Part shown: one piece after another, positions 48,853 to 58,843 of the stretch
How positions within the stretch are numbered: position 1 is the first letter of the stretch
How the letters are laid out: each line of letters opens with the position of its first letter
Assembly (NCBI GenBank): GCA_017354895.1
Contig: CP071499.1
Location: 1,798,001 to 1,862,000, forward strand
Direction of reading: 5' to 3'
DNA: 64,000 nt
From: Podospora comata
Lineage: Eukaryota > Ascomycota > Sordariomycetes > Sordariales > Podosporaceae
Position numbers and translations under genes: made by a program
Notes under the pieces: generated by a model
What the model saw: only the letters and a program-made list of their open reading frames with translations
Databases searched by the model: none
Told to the model about the DNA's origin: nothing

Positions 48853-51454
48853 AAGCGGGGGGGAAAGGCCTTGAAAGATAGTTAATAGGTGTGGTTGAGG
48901 GGGGTTAGGGGGGTGGAATGGGGTAGAATAGGTGTATTGATGGGGGTTTGAGGCGTGAAAAGATAGTGGACAGGCGTTGAATGATAGTGGGAAGGCGTTA
49001 AATGATAGTTGATAGGCATTGCTTTTGGGGAAGTAGGCGTTGATTTGGGGGGATTGGGCGTTATAAGATAGTGAGGAGGCAGTGTTAGGGAGAATGGATG
49101 GGTCCGATTTGAAATGGGAGGCGTTGGTTTTGAAAAGGGGGGCGGTGGATTGCTTTAGGGGGCGTTGACTTCCTTCATGTAGGGCGTTGAGTTATTAAGA
49201 GGCCGGAAAGAGGTCCTGGAGATGTAGCATGAGTTCGCTACCAAGAAACTACGTTGAATTTATGAGGAATTCCAGAAACCAAAATCAAATCTCAAACCTA
49301 TTCTGACCTTTTACGATACTTCACCCACAAATGCTGAAGGACAACTTGTATCCAATATTAAGACCTTGCTGTTATTTGTCGACTCGTAACCAGAAACCCA
49401 ATAGAAAGGAGAATCTTCAGTACCTTATCATCGATTTATATCTATGAAAAGCACGTCGCAACGCAATGGGCCTACTGCGGAGTCATCTCACACGTATCAT
49501 GGCCCGAAAAGCCAGATTATATCAGTTGGAGGCACAGCGATATCACCGAGGTCAGATACTAGGGACAAGTACTTCTTACGGCTCCGGCAATCAGACACAA
49601 TGAGGGTGAGGGCAGATTACTTGTCGAATATGCTGCGCATATGCCCTATATAGTCAACAATCTCCATATCATCTCCCCTTCATCTCCCCTCAGTCACCAG
49701 TCTCTGGGTGGACTTGAGAACGACTTGTTTCGAATATTAAGGAGGAGCAGAGCGGTGTCGTTCATGGGGCTTTTTTATGGTCTGAATTTGAAAGAAATTG
49801 ATGAGTGGTTGTCGTTTGGTAATGTCTTACCGAATAAACACCCCCGGCTGGGCTTGAGGCGGACTCTCCTCGGCCGGGGCTGTAGTGAATGTTGTCGTTC
49901 GTGCAGTTGTTTTCGGTCTTGAGAGAGACTGCTTAATTGCCTGATGAAGACGCCGATCCATAACAACTCTACCTTTGAGCTCTCACAGAATCTCAAACCC
50001 GATCATGGCGTCGTTGATATGGCTGTTTCTCAGATGAGGGAGAATATCAATGGGCTTGATCAAGGAGATGTGGATGGGGTTGTTCATGTGGTTTTTTTTC
50101 GTCTTGGGGTTCATATCCTGCGAAAGCTTGAGGATGAACTTGTGGTGACTCGATGCCGTCATTCATGTAGATGTTTTTTCGGGTTGGACTTTAGACTTAC
50201 ACAACATAGCAGTTGCCGTTTAGTATTCGTTGCTGAATATGCATTACAATTGTGATTCTGCTCACATATAATAATTTTCAAAAAGTAATTGCGTCTTCAT
50301 CAGGAAGTATATCGTGATATCTGGGATCATGCAAAATGACCCCATCTTCGCTTCCAGGTGAACACACAAGTGAAATATGCAAGGAACTGCTTCACATGCA
50401 GTCCGATACATCCTTAAAGGACGGCCTAGACGCCGTGATAAGGTACCCGAGACTCGATGTAGTCAGCCACGGGTCCTCATGTACACATGGCCTGACATGG
50501 ACTCGGCAGCTGCACCAGAAGATGGATGGGTAGGGCTGACCGGTCAGGGGCTTGCTCGTCCCGAGACACCCACACCGGTTCGAGGATTCCCGATTAGCCG
50601 CGCGAACAGAGATTTGAGCATGTCGTTGGCTGCCAAAGTGCACTTTTCCGTGTGGTATCGGACCCGAGCGACTGACAGTTGAGCAAGGAAGAGGTTACGA
50701 ATCACACCCGAAAGGCAGCTGGGATACGCAGCATTATCCAACAGGAGCGGGCCGATATCGTATTCGGCACATGGTGAGAGACATTTGGTACTTACATTCC
50801 GAAGACTCTCACCCGAATCCTTCAATCCGAAATTGACATGGTTGAGCTGGGTGGTGATGGTGTCGCGGAATACCCGTGGATGGCACCCTGGGGTGATATC
50901 AGTCTGAGTCTGAGTCTTCAAAGGAGAGAGATGAATCTGTGACTGTACAACTTATCACCATGTTGTGCCAATTACGTATCGGCTCGGGAACGACACTCAT
51001 ATCAACGAACCCATCTGTAATTGATTGCGTGCAGTCAACACGTGCATTCCTCTGCTCGGGGAGCGTTATCGGATGCTGATTGCTGGATACTCGGTCCGCT
51101 CCACACACGCCCCTCCATTCCGCGAATAAGCGTGCGGGTTTTCCATAACCGCCCAGCCACCACCCCCTCTCACCGCTGAGGAGTGCTGTAGGCCAAGGCC
51201 AGATCGCTGAAGCAGGCCCAGGTCTAGCCGGTACTTGGTGGTTCCAGAACCTGCAAGGTCGCTGCTCCAGTTACCTCACCACCTTTCCTCCAGGGCAAAA
51301 GTAAATCTAAAACACAACCTGGAATCGCACACAAACTTGGCTTTTTTTCTCTACCTAGCAGGAATACCAGAAAGGCCATGATCGGCAGCCTGCTTGGTGG
51401 TACGGATACATACTTTGTCCCCGTCACGCGCGTCATTCCGTCTTCAGCCAGAGA
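48853..51454. other. Intergenic with minisatellite, otherwise no supported gene
   Basis: 48.87-49.20 kb is the 21-bp repeat. 49.2-50.4 kb is AT-rich with short open frames and no domain. 50.4-51.45 kb is of mixed composition and leads into the promoter of the next gene. No tRNA or transposon end was seen. Confidence 0.55.
48869..49202. repeat. Diverged 21-bp minisatellite, about 16 units
   Basis: Begins 17 bp after the stop codon of the Zn2Cys6 gene. Units run from CGTT (or a variant) to AGG, for example CGTTGAATGATAGTGGGAAG plus G. Most units are exactly 21 nt; a few are 18, 20 or 22. Individual units differ strongly, so the array is old, yet the period is kept. On the minus strand twelve consecutive units stay open in one frame and read as a heptad beginning with Pro and usually ending in Thr. 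Confidence 0.85.
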
Positions 51455-53422
51455 ATGGCTGCAACTGCAACAATGCCCGCTGCAACAATGGACGACGCTG
51501 CGAGGCTCGTGTCGGAGCTGCACGACAAGCTCGCTGAGCTAGATGGCAAAGTGGCCGCCTACCAACGCGACATGCTGGCCGAGTTTCACAAGCACATGGA
51601 GGACTGTCTCAAGGACTACCCAGACGACGTCTCCAGTCAGGTGTCGCGAGTCATCGCCGAGTCAATGTCCAGGTACCCGGCTCTCAGTCCGACAAACCAC
51701 GACATGGCCGACTCGCCCGCTACCACCACTCATCATAAGACCCCAGGTTGGAAGGGCCGCAAGTCACCTCCCCCGGTTCTCCCCCACACATCTGGCGTGC
51801 CGACAAAAGAGGGTCCCCGGAGTCCGCACGAGCGGGAGAAGGAGTTTCAGGGTGTCTTCACGCCGACATACCTGCCGCTGCTTGAGAGCAATGAGCGTTC
51901 CTCCGATCGACCGCCACCGACATCGCCGGTACCGGTTCCTCCCGTCGTTCAGCAGCCACAGCAACAGCAGCAACAACCACCACCACCACAGCAGGCCCCC
52001 CAGCAACAATTACAGTCACCAACCCCTCTGTCTGTCGACAACGTCAAAAAGGTGGAGGAAATCAAGAAGCCCGAGGCCCCTGTCGAGGGTAGGCCGGATC
52101 CGATCAGGCGACTGACCGACCGATCCACATCGTCGGCTGAGTCCTCGAGCAGCGAATCCAAGGTGCGCAGAAGTGCACTGCGCCGGAGCTCAAGCTCCGT
52201 CAAGGGTGCTGCGAGCCCAAGACGGGTGCGCTTCGACTTTTCAGGAGAGGAGGTGTTCCCGTCGTCTTCCCCGCAGCAGGCAGGCAGCCTCGTGGCTATG
52301 GCTGTGGAGGATGACGAGGCGGACAAGCCCAAGGCTGAGCTTCTGCCTGTTGTCGAAACGTCAGCCACCTCGGCTGCTGCTGTCGTAGAGGATGAGTCAC
52401 CTGAGCCGGAAGAAGAGTATATCGGAACGTCGCTCCTCGACGTGGAAGGGGAGGAGGATTGGCTCCCAAGACCCAAAAAGGTTTCTTCAACCCAAGCTTT
52501 GCAAGCACTTACCCGCAGCCCGCTGGAAGAAGGTTCATTTTGGACTGTTGTTAACGCGAATAACAATGAGGAGTCTGGAAAGGTGAATGGTCAAAAAGAG
52601 AAAGAGACCAGCACTTCAGCCCCAGCTCCTGTCAAGGTTGACTCTCAGGCTACCCTTCGGCCAGTTGACGGTCCGGGAGAAGATATCCCAGTCAGCGGTC
52701 TGCTTGGCTCACCAATTGAAGAATTAGAGCTGCATGTCGACGACGACGACGAATCCGAAGAGGAGTTTTTGTCCATGCGGCCCAAGAACAGCAAGAAGTC
52801 GCCCTCGCCAGGCGCCCAGACACCCTTCAAGTCGCCAGCCGCTTCTCAATTTGCGCCATCTAACCAGACCTCCAAGGCATCCGGGCCATCAAAGACTAAC
52901 GGAAAACAAGACATCCTCGAAGAAGACCCCCTGTTCGACTTTGAAGATGGTGAGAACGGAACCGGGAAAGCACAGAAATACCTCCCCGAAGAGGAAGACG
53001 ATGATGATGAGGATGATGATGACAGAGTGGAGGTCCGCATCCCACACAGACCAATGAGGACGACACCCACGCCCCTCCAGACCGTACTCGAGGACGAAAA
53101 CAAGAAACACTCTCGCACAACCAGCTTGCCACCAGTGTCTCCATCAGCAGTCCTGTTTGGTCACAGTATTGGGTCATTTAGAGGCAACTCTATCTCGCTA
53201 AACCCCATCAAGAACACAAAACTCTATGATGAAATCGCCGGGCTTAAGGATGTCCACTTCTTCGTCGGTAGTGTCGACGGACGTAGTGGTGCCGAGGCAG
53301 CCGATATGGGGAGCTACAGAGCGATGTCGAAGGGGGTGCCAGCTGTGCCGAGAAGTTTCACCGAGAGGTTAGCCATCGAGGAGGCGATGGAGCGGAGGAG
53401 ACACGAGGATGATGATGAGTAG
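51455..53422 (+). CDS. Uncharacterised acidic, largely disordered protein with RVxF-like motif
   Basis: Single exon, 655 aa, not recognised by name. An N-terminal amphipathic helix region (ARLVSELHDKLAELDGKV, about residues 16-60) probably forms a coiled coil. A Pro/Gln-rich tract (QQPQQQQQQPPPPQQ, about 170) follows, then a basic Ser-rich block with SPRRVRFDFSGEEVFP (about 250). The R-V-R-F core there fits the PP1-docking consensus [KR]-V-x-F. The rest is Ser/Glu/Asp-rich with acidic runs (EEDDDDEDDDD), ending in a more ordered C-terminus (LNPIKNTKLYDEIAGLKDVH, then RSFTERLAIEEAMERRR). Coding potential is supported by length and biased composition. A PP1-regulator role is only a suggestion. 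The start could also be Met7 or Met12. Confidence 0.75.
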   Translation: MAATATMPAATMDDAARLVSELHDKLAELDGKVAAYQRDMLAEFHKHMEDCLKDYPDDVSSQVSRVIAESMSRYPALSPTNHDMADSPATTTHHKTPGWKGRKSPPPVLPHTSGVPTKEGPRSPHEREKEFQGVFTPTYLPLLESNERSSDRPPPTSPVPVPPVVQQPQQQQQQPPPPQQAPQQQLQSPTPLSVDNVKKVEEIKKPEAPVEGRPDPIRRLTDRSTSSAESSSSESKVRRSALRRSSSSVKGAASPRRVRFDFSGEEVFPSSSPQQAGSLVAMAVEDDEADKPKAELLPVVETSATSAAAVVEDESPEPEEEYIGTSLLDVEGEEDWLPRPKKVSSTQALQALTRSPLEEGSFWTVVNANNNEESGKVNGQKEKETSTSAPAPVKVDSQATLRPVDGPGEDIPVSGLLGSPIEELELHVDDDDESEEEFLSMRPKNSKKSPSPGAQTPFKSPAASQFAPSNQTSKASGPSKTNGKQDILEEDPLFDFEDGENGTGKAQKYLPEEEDDDDEDDDDRVEVRIPHRPMRTTPTPLQTVLEDENKKHSRTTSLPPVSPSAVLFGHSIGSFRGNSISLNPIKNTKLYDEIAGLKDVHFFVGSVDGRSGAEAADMGSYRAMSKGVPAVPRSFTERLAIEEAMERRRHEDDDE

Positions 53423-54892
53423 TTGAGCCAAGAGGTGATTGTATATGTTTGCTTGACTTGGCTGGGTTTCTCGGGGCGTGGTGTCAGTTTTGCTTAGTTA
53501 TGGTTGCATGGATTGGAGTGATTGCATTATTTTCGACATTACCGGGATTTCTACATGGTGTTTGTCTTTTTCTTTGGGGGTGGTTAAAGAAAGGGAAAGA
53601 ATTCGGAGAACATGAACATCATGAAGAGAGGGGACGGTGTTATATTGTGGTTTTGTATTATACTATGGCTGCATTATAAACTCGGATAACGGTAATGGGA
53701 GGGGGGTTTATGGATCGGGATTGGGGGGAGTATGAGGGAATGGGTTGGGTTGGGAGTGATAGGTTAACGGTGCTTTGCTGCTAGGTTGGCTGGGTGGGAT
53801 GGGATAAATGAATAGGAGGCATACAGTACAGATTCATAGGCACGGCAATTAAGATCTGATGTTGCTTCTTGATATCGAGTTATTCACTGTCTCAGTGTGG
53901 AATGCCTCGTGGCAAGTGTGATGGGCAAAAAAACATCAAAAAGCACGCACCATCCACAATCAAATAGACTGTGGTGGCCAGCCACGAAAACCCATGGGTT
54001 TTACGAGGATTTGAACAAAGAAGCTGTGGGGCTGAGCAGCCGAGGGGGGTTACTTGCCCTCGACCAGCAGGCTGACCACTTGGCAACTTTGGGTGTTGGC
54101 CGCATGTGCTGCTGTCCTTGTTGGATGATGTGTGCGGAAACCAGTATTTAAACTGCAGTTTAGGAAGGAGCAAGATGATGATGAGGAAGGAGCGAAATGG
54201 TGGTAAAAAGGAAGGAACAAAGGGTGGTAATGAGGAAGGAGCGTTTGGATGTAAACCGGAGCGGGGCCGGTCGGCATCGGGTGGCTTGCACCGTTTGGCA
54301 CGGTCCAAACGGCCCGGCACTGGGGCTTGGACCCCATCTGAACGTGAGGCTGACCAATAAGATCATGTTGCGACCGTGTCAAAGACATCTTGTCCGTGCT
54401 CACTGCTACTGCTGTAAGACGGTGGTGTTGCAGTGTGGCCTTCTGAGGCACGACTACCTACCTAGGTAGTTTTGTCCAACAAAGCAAATGCCACCAATTG
54501 TTACTGTTGCTGCCATGCTGTCAGGTGTTGTTTGACCAATTCTTTCTTTTGTGTGCCCCCGGCTGGCTTAATCAGATACGTACAGAGCGTAGTAGCTTTT
54601 TCTTTTTTTTTTTATCCTTCCAGGTTGATTGCTACATACGGTTGCGACGAGAATACCCGGTGTCGATCGAATTGATTGATTGATTGATTGCACCTTGACG
54701 ACCGAACGCCGGCGCTTCTTCACGACGGGATCAGATTCGAGGGAACAGACAGAAGAGCATGAGACGATAGACATCCCCTTTTCCGTTTCAACCCGCGGCG
54801 GCCAACAGCGCAACCAAGCGAGCGAGCGAGCGCATTGCAATTCCCACCTACCTACCTCACACACCACCGCGCCCACTTGAACAACTCCCACG
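53423..54892. other. Intergenic, no supported gene
   Basis: 1.5 kb. A purine-rich patch near 54165-54245 has imperfect copies of ATGAGGAAGGAGCG. A T run is at about 54600-54613, TTGA repeats at 54671-54690, and an AGCG run near 54818-54832. The final 200 bp are the likely promoter or leader of the cyclotransferase gene. Confidence 0.6.
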
Positions 54893-56078
54893 ATGCACCT
54901 CCTCTCAACAGCAACCCCCGTCGTCGTCCTCCTCCCCCTCCTCTCCCTCACCACAGCCTACACCCCCCTCCCCGACTCCCTCCTCTCCTCCATCACGCCC
55001 CCGCTTCCAACAGACTTCGACATTCTCCCCTCGCAACCCCACTCCCTCCTCTCCCCGCTCCTCATCCCCCGCGTCCCCGGAACGCCAGGCCAAATCCGCG
55101 CCCAAGAACATTTCATCAAATTCTTTACCAAAAACCTCCCCGAATGGGAGATTAGTTGGCAAAACTCCACCGGGACGACGCCTGTGACGGGGGATAAGCA
55201 GGTTCCCTTTCAGAATATAATACTCCGGCGGGAACCACCCTGGACGAAGAAACGTGGGCCGGGGCAGGCGAGCTTGTTGACGCTTGTGGCGCATTATGAC
55301 AGCAAGATTGAGCCAAAGGGCTTTATCGGGGCGACGGACAGTGCGGGGCCTTGTGCGGTGTTGATGTACACCGCGAGGGAGATTGAGAAGGAGTTGGTCA
55401 AGATGTGGGGGGCACAAGATGGGGGGAAGGTTGAGGAGGGGGAGGAAGGGAAGGGGAAGAGGGGGGAGGATGTGGGGGTCCAGATCTTGTTGCTGGATGG
55501 GGAGGAGGCTTTTGATAGGTGGACGGATACGGATAGTTTGTATGGGGCTAGGTGAGTACTCTGGGGAGAAGGGGGGACAGGAAAGGGGAATGCTAATAAG
55601 ATGGGATAGGTCACTGGCGCAATACTGGGAGGCTAACCCCTACCCGGCCATGTCCAAGTTCAAGAACCCGATGAGGCAGATCAGCTTGTTTGTCTTGTTG
55701 GATTTGTTGGGGAGTGCTAGTCCAAGGGTGCCGAGTTATTTCCAGTCGACGCACTGGGCGTATCAGAGGATGGCGAGCATTGAGGGGAGGATGAGGCAGA
55801 TGGGGATATTGAAGACGAGTCCCAAGGAGCCGTTCTTGCCGGATGGGGGGAAGAATTCTACGCAGTTTGAGAGTCAGGGGTTTGTGGGGGATGATCATGT
55901 ACCGTTCATGGCGAGGGGGGCTCCGGTGCTGCATTTGATTCCTACGCCGTTTCCGAGGGTGTGGCATACGATGGAGGATGATGGGGAGCACTTGGATATT
56001 GAGACGTTGAGGGATTGGGCGATGTTGGTGACGGGGTTTGTTTTGGAGTGGATGGATGTTGGGAAGGGGAAGACATAG
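54893..56078 (+). CDS. Glutaminyl-peptide cyclotransferase (M28-like)
   Basis: Secretory-pathway enzyme that turns N-terminal Gln of peptides into pyroglutamate. Two exons, 54893-55551 and 55610-56078, 375 aa; donor GTGAGT, acceptor GGGATAG, joining GAR to SLAQYW. A signal peptide is present (MHLLSTATPVVVLLPLLSLT, cleavage near residue 22). Zinc ligands match the family: Asp149 in ATDSAG, Glu205 in LDGEEAF and His339 in RVWHTMEDD. Glu204 and Asp251 (LLDLLGS) take the catalytic acid positions. HYDSKIEPKGFIGATDSA and DTDSLYGAR are characteristic. A Glu/Gly/Lys-rich insert precedes the catalytic Glu pair (about residues 170-192) and is absent from animal enzymes. The coding strand turns from C-rich to G-rich near 55.17 kb. 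Confidence 0.93.
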
Positions 56079-57042
56079 GGGAGAAGGAATGAGGTATAAC
56101 AGGACTCGTGCGGGAGAGGGGTGGTTATTGTATATACGTATATATGGCTTTGGGAGGGAGGTTGCAATCAAGACATTCAAGATCTATGCATCTTGGATCC
56201 CTATGTTCAGTCTTACGACATGCTCCTCGACATGCTCCTTGGTATATGGGAGCCGTTCGCCACTTCCCTTGTGTTGCACAGCTCTTGCCCACAAGCAAGA
56301 AAGTGAAGACACTCAAGATTTCCGTGCCAGAGAGAAACTGGATATACATCCAATTTATGTTTATACAAAAATAACAGCTGGTCTTCTAGAACGCCCTGGG
56401 CCTGGCAGATCCGAGTGGGGCAGGCGCATCGTGGGGTGGCGCGGACGGCGGGGCGCTGTTGGCCCACGCAGTCAGTCACCCGTCAACCCCACCAATTATT
56501 GCATGTGCTGGAGCCGCCGCTGTGCCTGAAGTTCCCAAGAGACATGACCTGCCGACAGTGTTTCGTCCGACTTTGAAACAAACAATCAGACTTTTGCTCC
56601 ATCTCAATCTCGGAGGGGCCCGTTCAAAACTCGACCGTTGCACCACATTCTAGGCAAGAAAGGCCACCCACCACTTCACGACCTTTAGCTCGCTTTAGGT
56701 AGCCAACCATCCCTTTGAAGCACTCAGGGGATCAGCCATCACCAACTCCCCGGAATCTAGAAAGCGCGCGTAAGGTTGGGCTTTTCTTCCTCCTTCAAGT
56801 TTTCTGCAGAGACGCACAAGGCATCTCTGCAATACCCAAAAACGGCTTCTCACGAGTCTACCCAGTCTCTCACGCCCTCCGAGGCCCAACGCGATCTCCT
56901 TCGCAAAACAACCACCGCGGGAAGCATCCTCTTCAACCGCGCTTACACTTCCAACACCCAACCCCCGCCGACTCCGCGCTTCGTCGTTTCGCACTCCGAA
57001 CGAGCACCACAGTCGAGCTCGCAGAATCAACAAACGGCAAAC
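56079..57042. other. Intergenic: promoter and long leader of PHO85
   Basis: 964 bp. The PHO85 reading frame is open upstream of its proposed start back to an ATG at 56776, so the right-hand part may be leader or an N-terminal extension. No other gene seen. Confidence 0.6.
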
Positions 57043-58110
57043 ATGGACGGCAAGAGACAGCACCACAGCTCCTTCCAGCAGCTGGAGAAGCTCGGCGAGG
57101 GTACCTATGCGACAGTGAGTCATGCGGCCTTGATATCTGTTTACTTTGTGTGTGGATTTTTCTAACTTTTTCGTTAGGTTTTCAAAGGCCGCAATCGCCA
57201 GACGGGCGAATTCGTCGCTCTCAAGGAAATCCATCTCGACTCGGAAGAGGGCACTCCTAGCACGGCTATTAGAGAGATCTCTCTGATGAAGGAGCTGAAG
57301 CACGAGAATATTGTCGCACTGCACGATGTGATCCACACGGAAAACAAGCTGATGCTTGTCTTTGAGTACATGGACGGCGATCTCAAAAAATACATGGACA
57401 ACAACGGCGAGCGTGGGATGCTCAAGCCACATATTGTCAAGTCTTTCATGTGGCAATTGCTGCAGGGCATTCACTTCTGTCACGAGAACCGAGTCCTGCA
57501 CCGCGATCTCAAGCCACAGAATCTTTTGATCAACAACAAGCTGCAGCTCAAGCTCGGTGATTTCGGCCTGGCTCGTGCCTTTGGCATTCCGGTTAACACC
57601 TTCAGTAACGAGGTTGTCACGCTCTGGTACCGCGCCCCGGATGTTTTGTTGGGAAGCAGGACATACAACACCAGCATTGACATCTGGTCAGCTGGCTGCA
57701 TCATGGCCGAGATGTTTTCTGGACGACCGCTGTTCCCTGGCACCACTAACGAGGATCAGACGATCAGGATCTTCAGGATCATGGGCACGCCAACGGAGAG
57801 GACGTGGCCGGGGCTGTCACAGTTCCCCGAGTATAAGGCGAATTGGCAGATGTATGCGACGCAACCGTTGCGGAACATCTTGCCTCAGATTGACGAGAAG
57901 GGCATCGATCTTCTTCAGCGGATGCTGCAGTTGCGCCCAGAACTGCGCATCTCGGCAGCCGAGGCGTTGAATCATGAGTGGTTCGCCGAGTTTCACCAGC
58001 CTGCGCACCCGCAACAACACCACCCTCAACAGCCGATGATGCATCCTCATCGGGGCTACCAGCAGCACACTGTGCCGAGCCAGAATGTCTATGGAAATTA
58101 CCAAGGTTAG
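57043..58110 (+). CDS. PHO85: Pho85/PhoA-type cyclin-dependent kinase
   Basis: CDK of nutrient and phosphate signalling, active with Pho80/Pcl cyclins. Two exons, 57043-57114 and 57178-58110, 334 aa; donor GTGAGT, acceptor TCGTTAG. Glycine loop GEGTYATV is at 18-25, catalytic Lys40, and the exact PSTAIRE cyclin helix at 51-57. [28 protein letters not shown] and [11 protein letters not shown] are as in yeast Pho85. The activation loop has Ser/Asn and no canonical Thr, matching Pho85, which does not need CAK phosphorylation. The C-terminus has a His/Gln/Pro-rich tail. The start at [18 protein letters not shown] gives the usual length; an in-frame ATG at 56776 would add 89 residues. Confidence 0.96.
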
Positions 58111-58668
58111 GGGCCGAGGCCGCATTTATACTCGGGTGGTCAAGCTATTAGGAAGGCTGGTAGGAGGAAGTAGTTTGGGTAGGAAGGGGAGGTGTTGTGT
58201 GTCGGCAACGAGCAAGAAGGAGGATTTTTAAGTTCAGTTCTTTCTTCTCAGTTATATCATGTGCCATGATGCTAATGAGTGGGAGGGGGGAGGAGGAAAT
58301 GATATTGGGTTTTTTGTTTCTTCGTCATTCGTATCTTTTATATAGCGTCAAGCGGAGGTAGTAGCAGCAGCATAGATAATCTCACGAGATACCCATATTG
58401 TTTTTTGTTCCAGCATCGGTGAGTGACTATGATTGATGGTTGAGTGATATGAATCAGTTCAAGGATCAGGTGCTCCATGGATTTGGTCAGGGCACCCCGC
58501 TAAGGAGGCACATCACACCCCGCTAACGGCTTATCGATAACCTTAATTTGAGTGCAAGTCTCCACTTTTATACGTCGCGCTGCCTTATGGTGGTGCGCAA
58601 GTGGTAGTCACTGCACTTCTAAGGCGCAACTTGGCTTGCTCTTTGAACCTTGACTTTTCGACTTTTGC

Positions 58669-58700
<32 letters not shown>

Positions 58701-58843
58701 AGAGCAACCCAACTCAGCGAAGGATTTTTTTTACTCGGTTGTGTGATGCGCTACCATCTTGCTCCACTCGATTTTTTTTTCCATTACGGGGCTTGTTGGG
58801 GCTGCTTGATTGATTGATTGATTTGATAAGCGACGACACGACG
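58111..58843. other. Intergenic: PHO85 3' flank and SGF73 promoter
   Basis: 733 bp. The first half is GT-rich 3' flank. The second half contains the CAA microsatellite and four GATT repeats (58808-58823) just before the SGF73 start. Confidence 0.6.
58668..58700 (+). repeat. (CAA)11 microsatellite
   Basis: Eleven perfect CAA units, about 145 bp upstream of the SGF73 start codon, likely in its leader. Unstructured CAA leaders are known to favour scanning; an effect here is inference. Confidence 0.95.

Noticed and set aside
48869-49202. Heptad-repeat protein on the minus strand of the minisatellite
   Set aside because: The frame has no upstream ATG, is closed at both ends by stops within about 90 codons, and some units break the phase. 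Reported as a repeat, not a gene.
58808-58823. GATT/TTGA runs before SGF73 and before the cyclotransferase gene as a shared regulatory element
   Set aside because: Simple tetranucleotide repeats at different distances from the start codons; chance microsatellites explain them.
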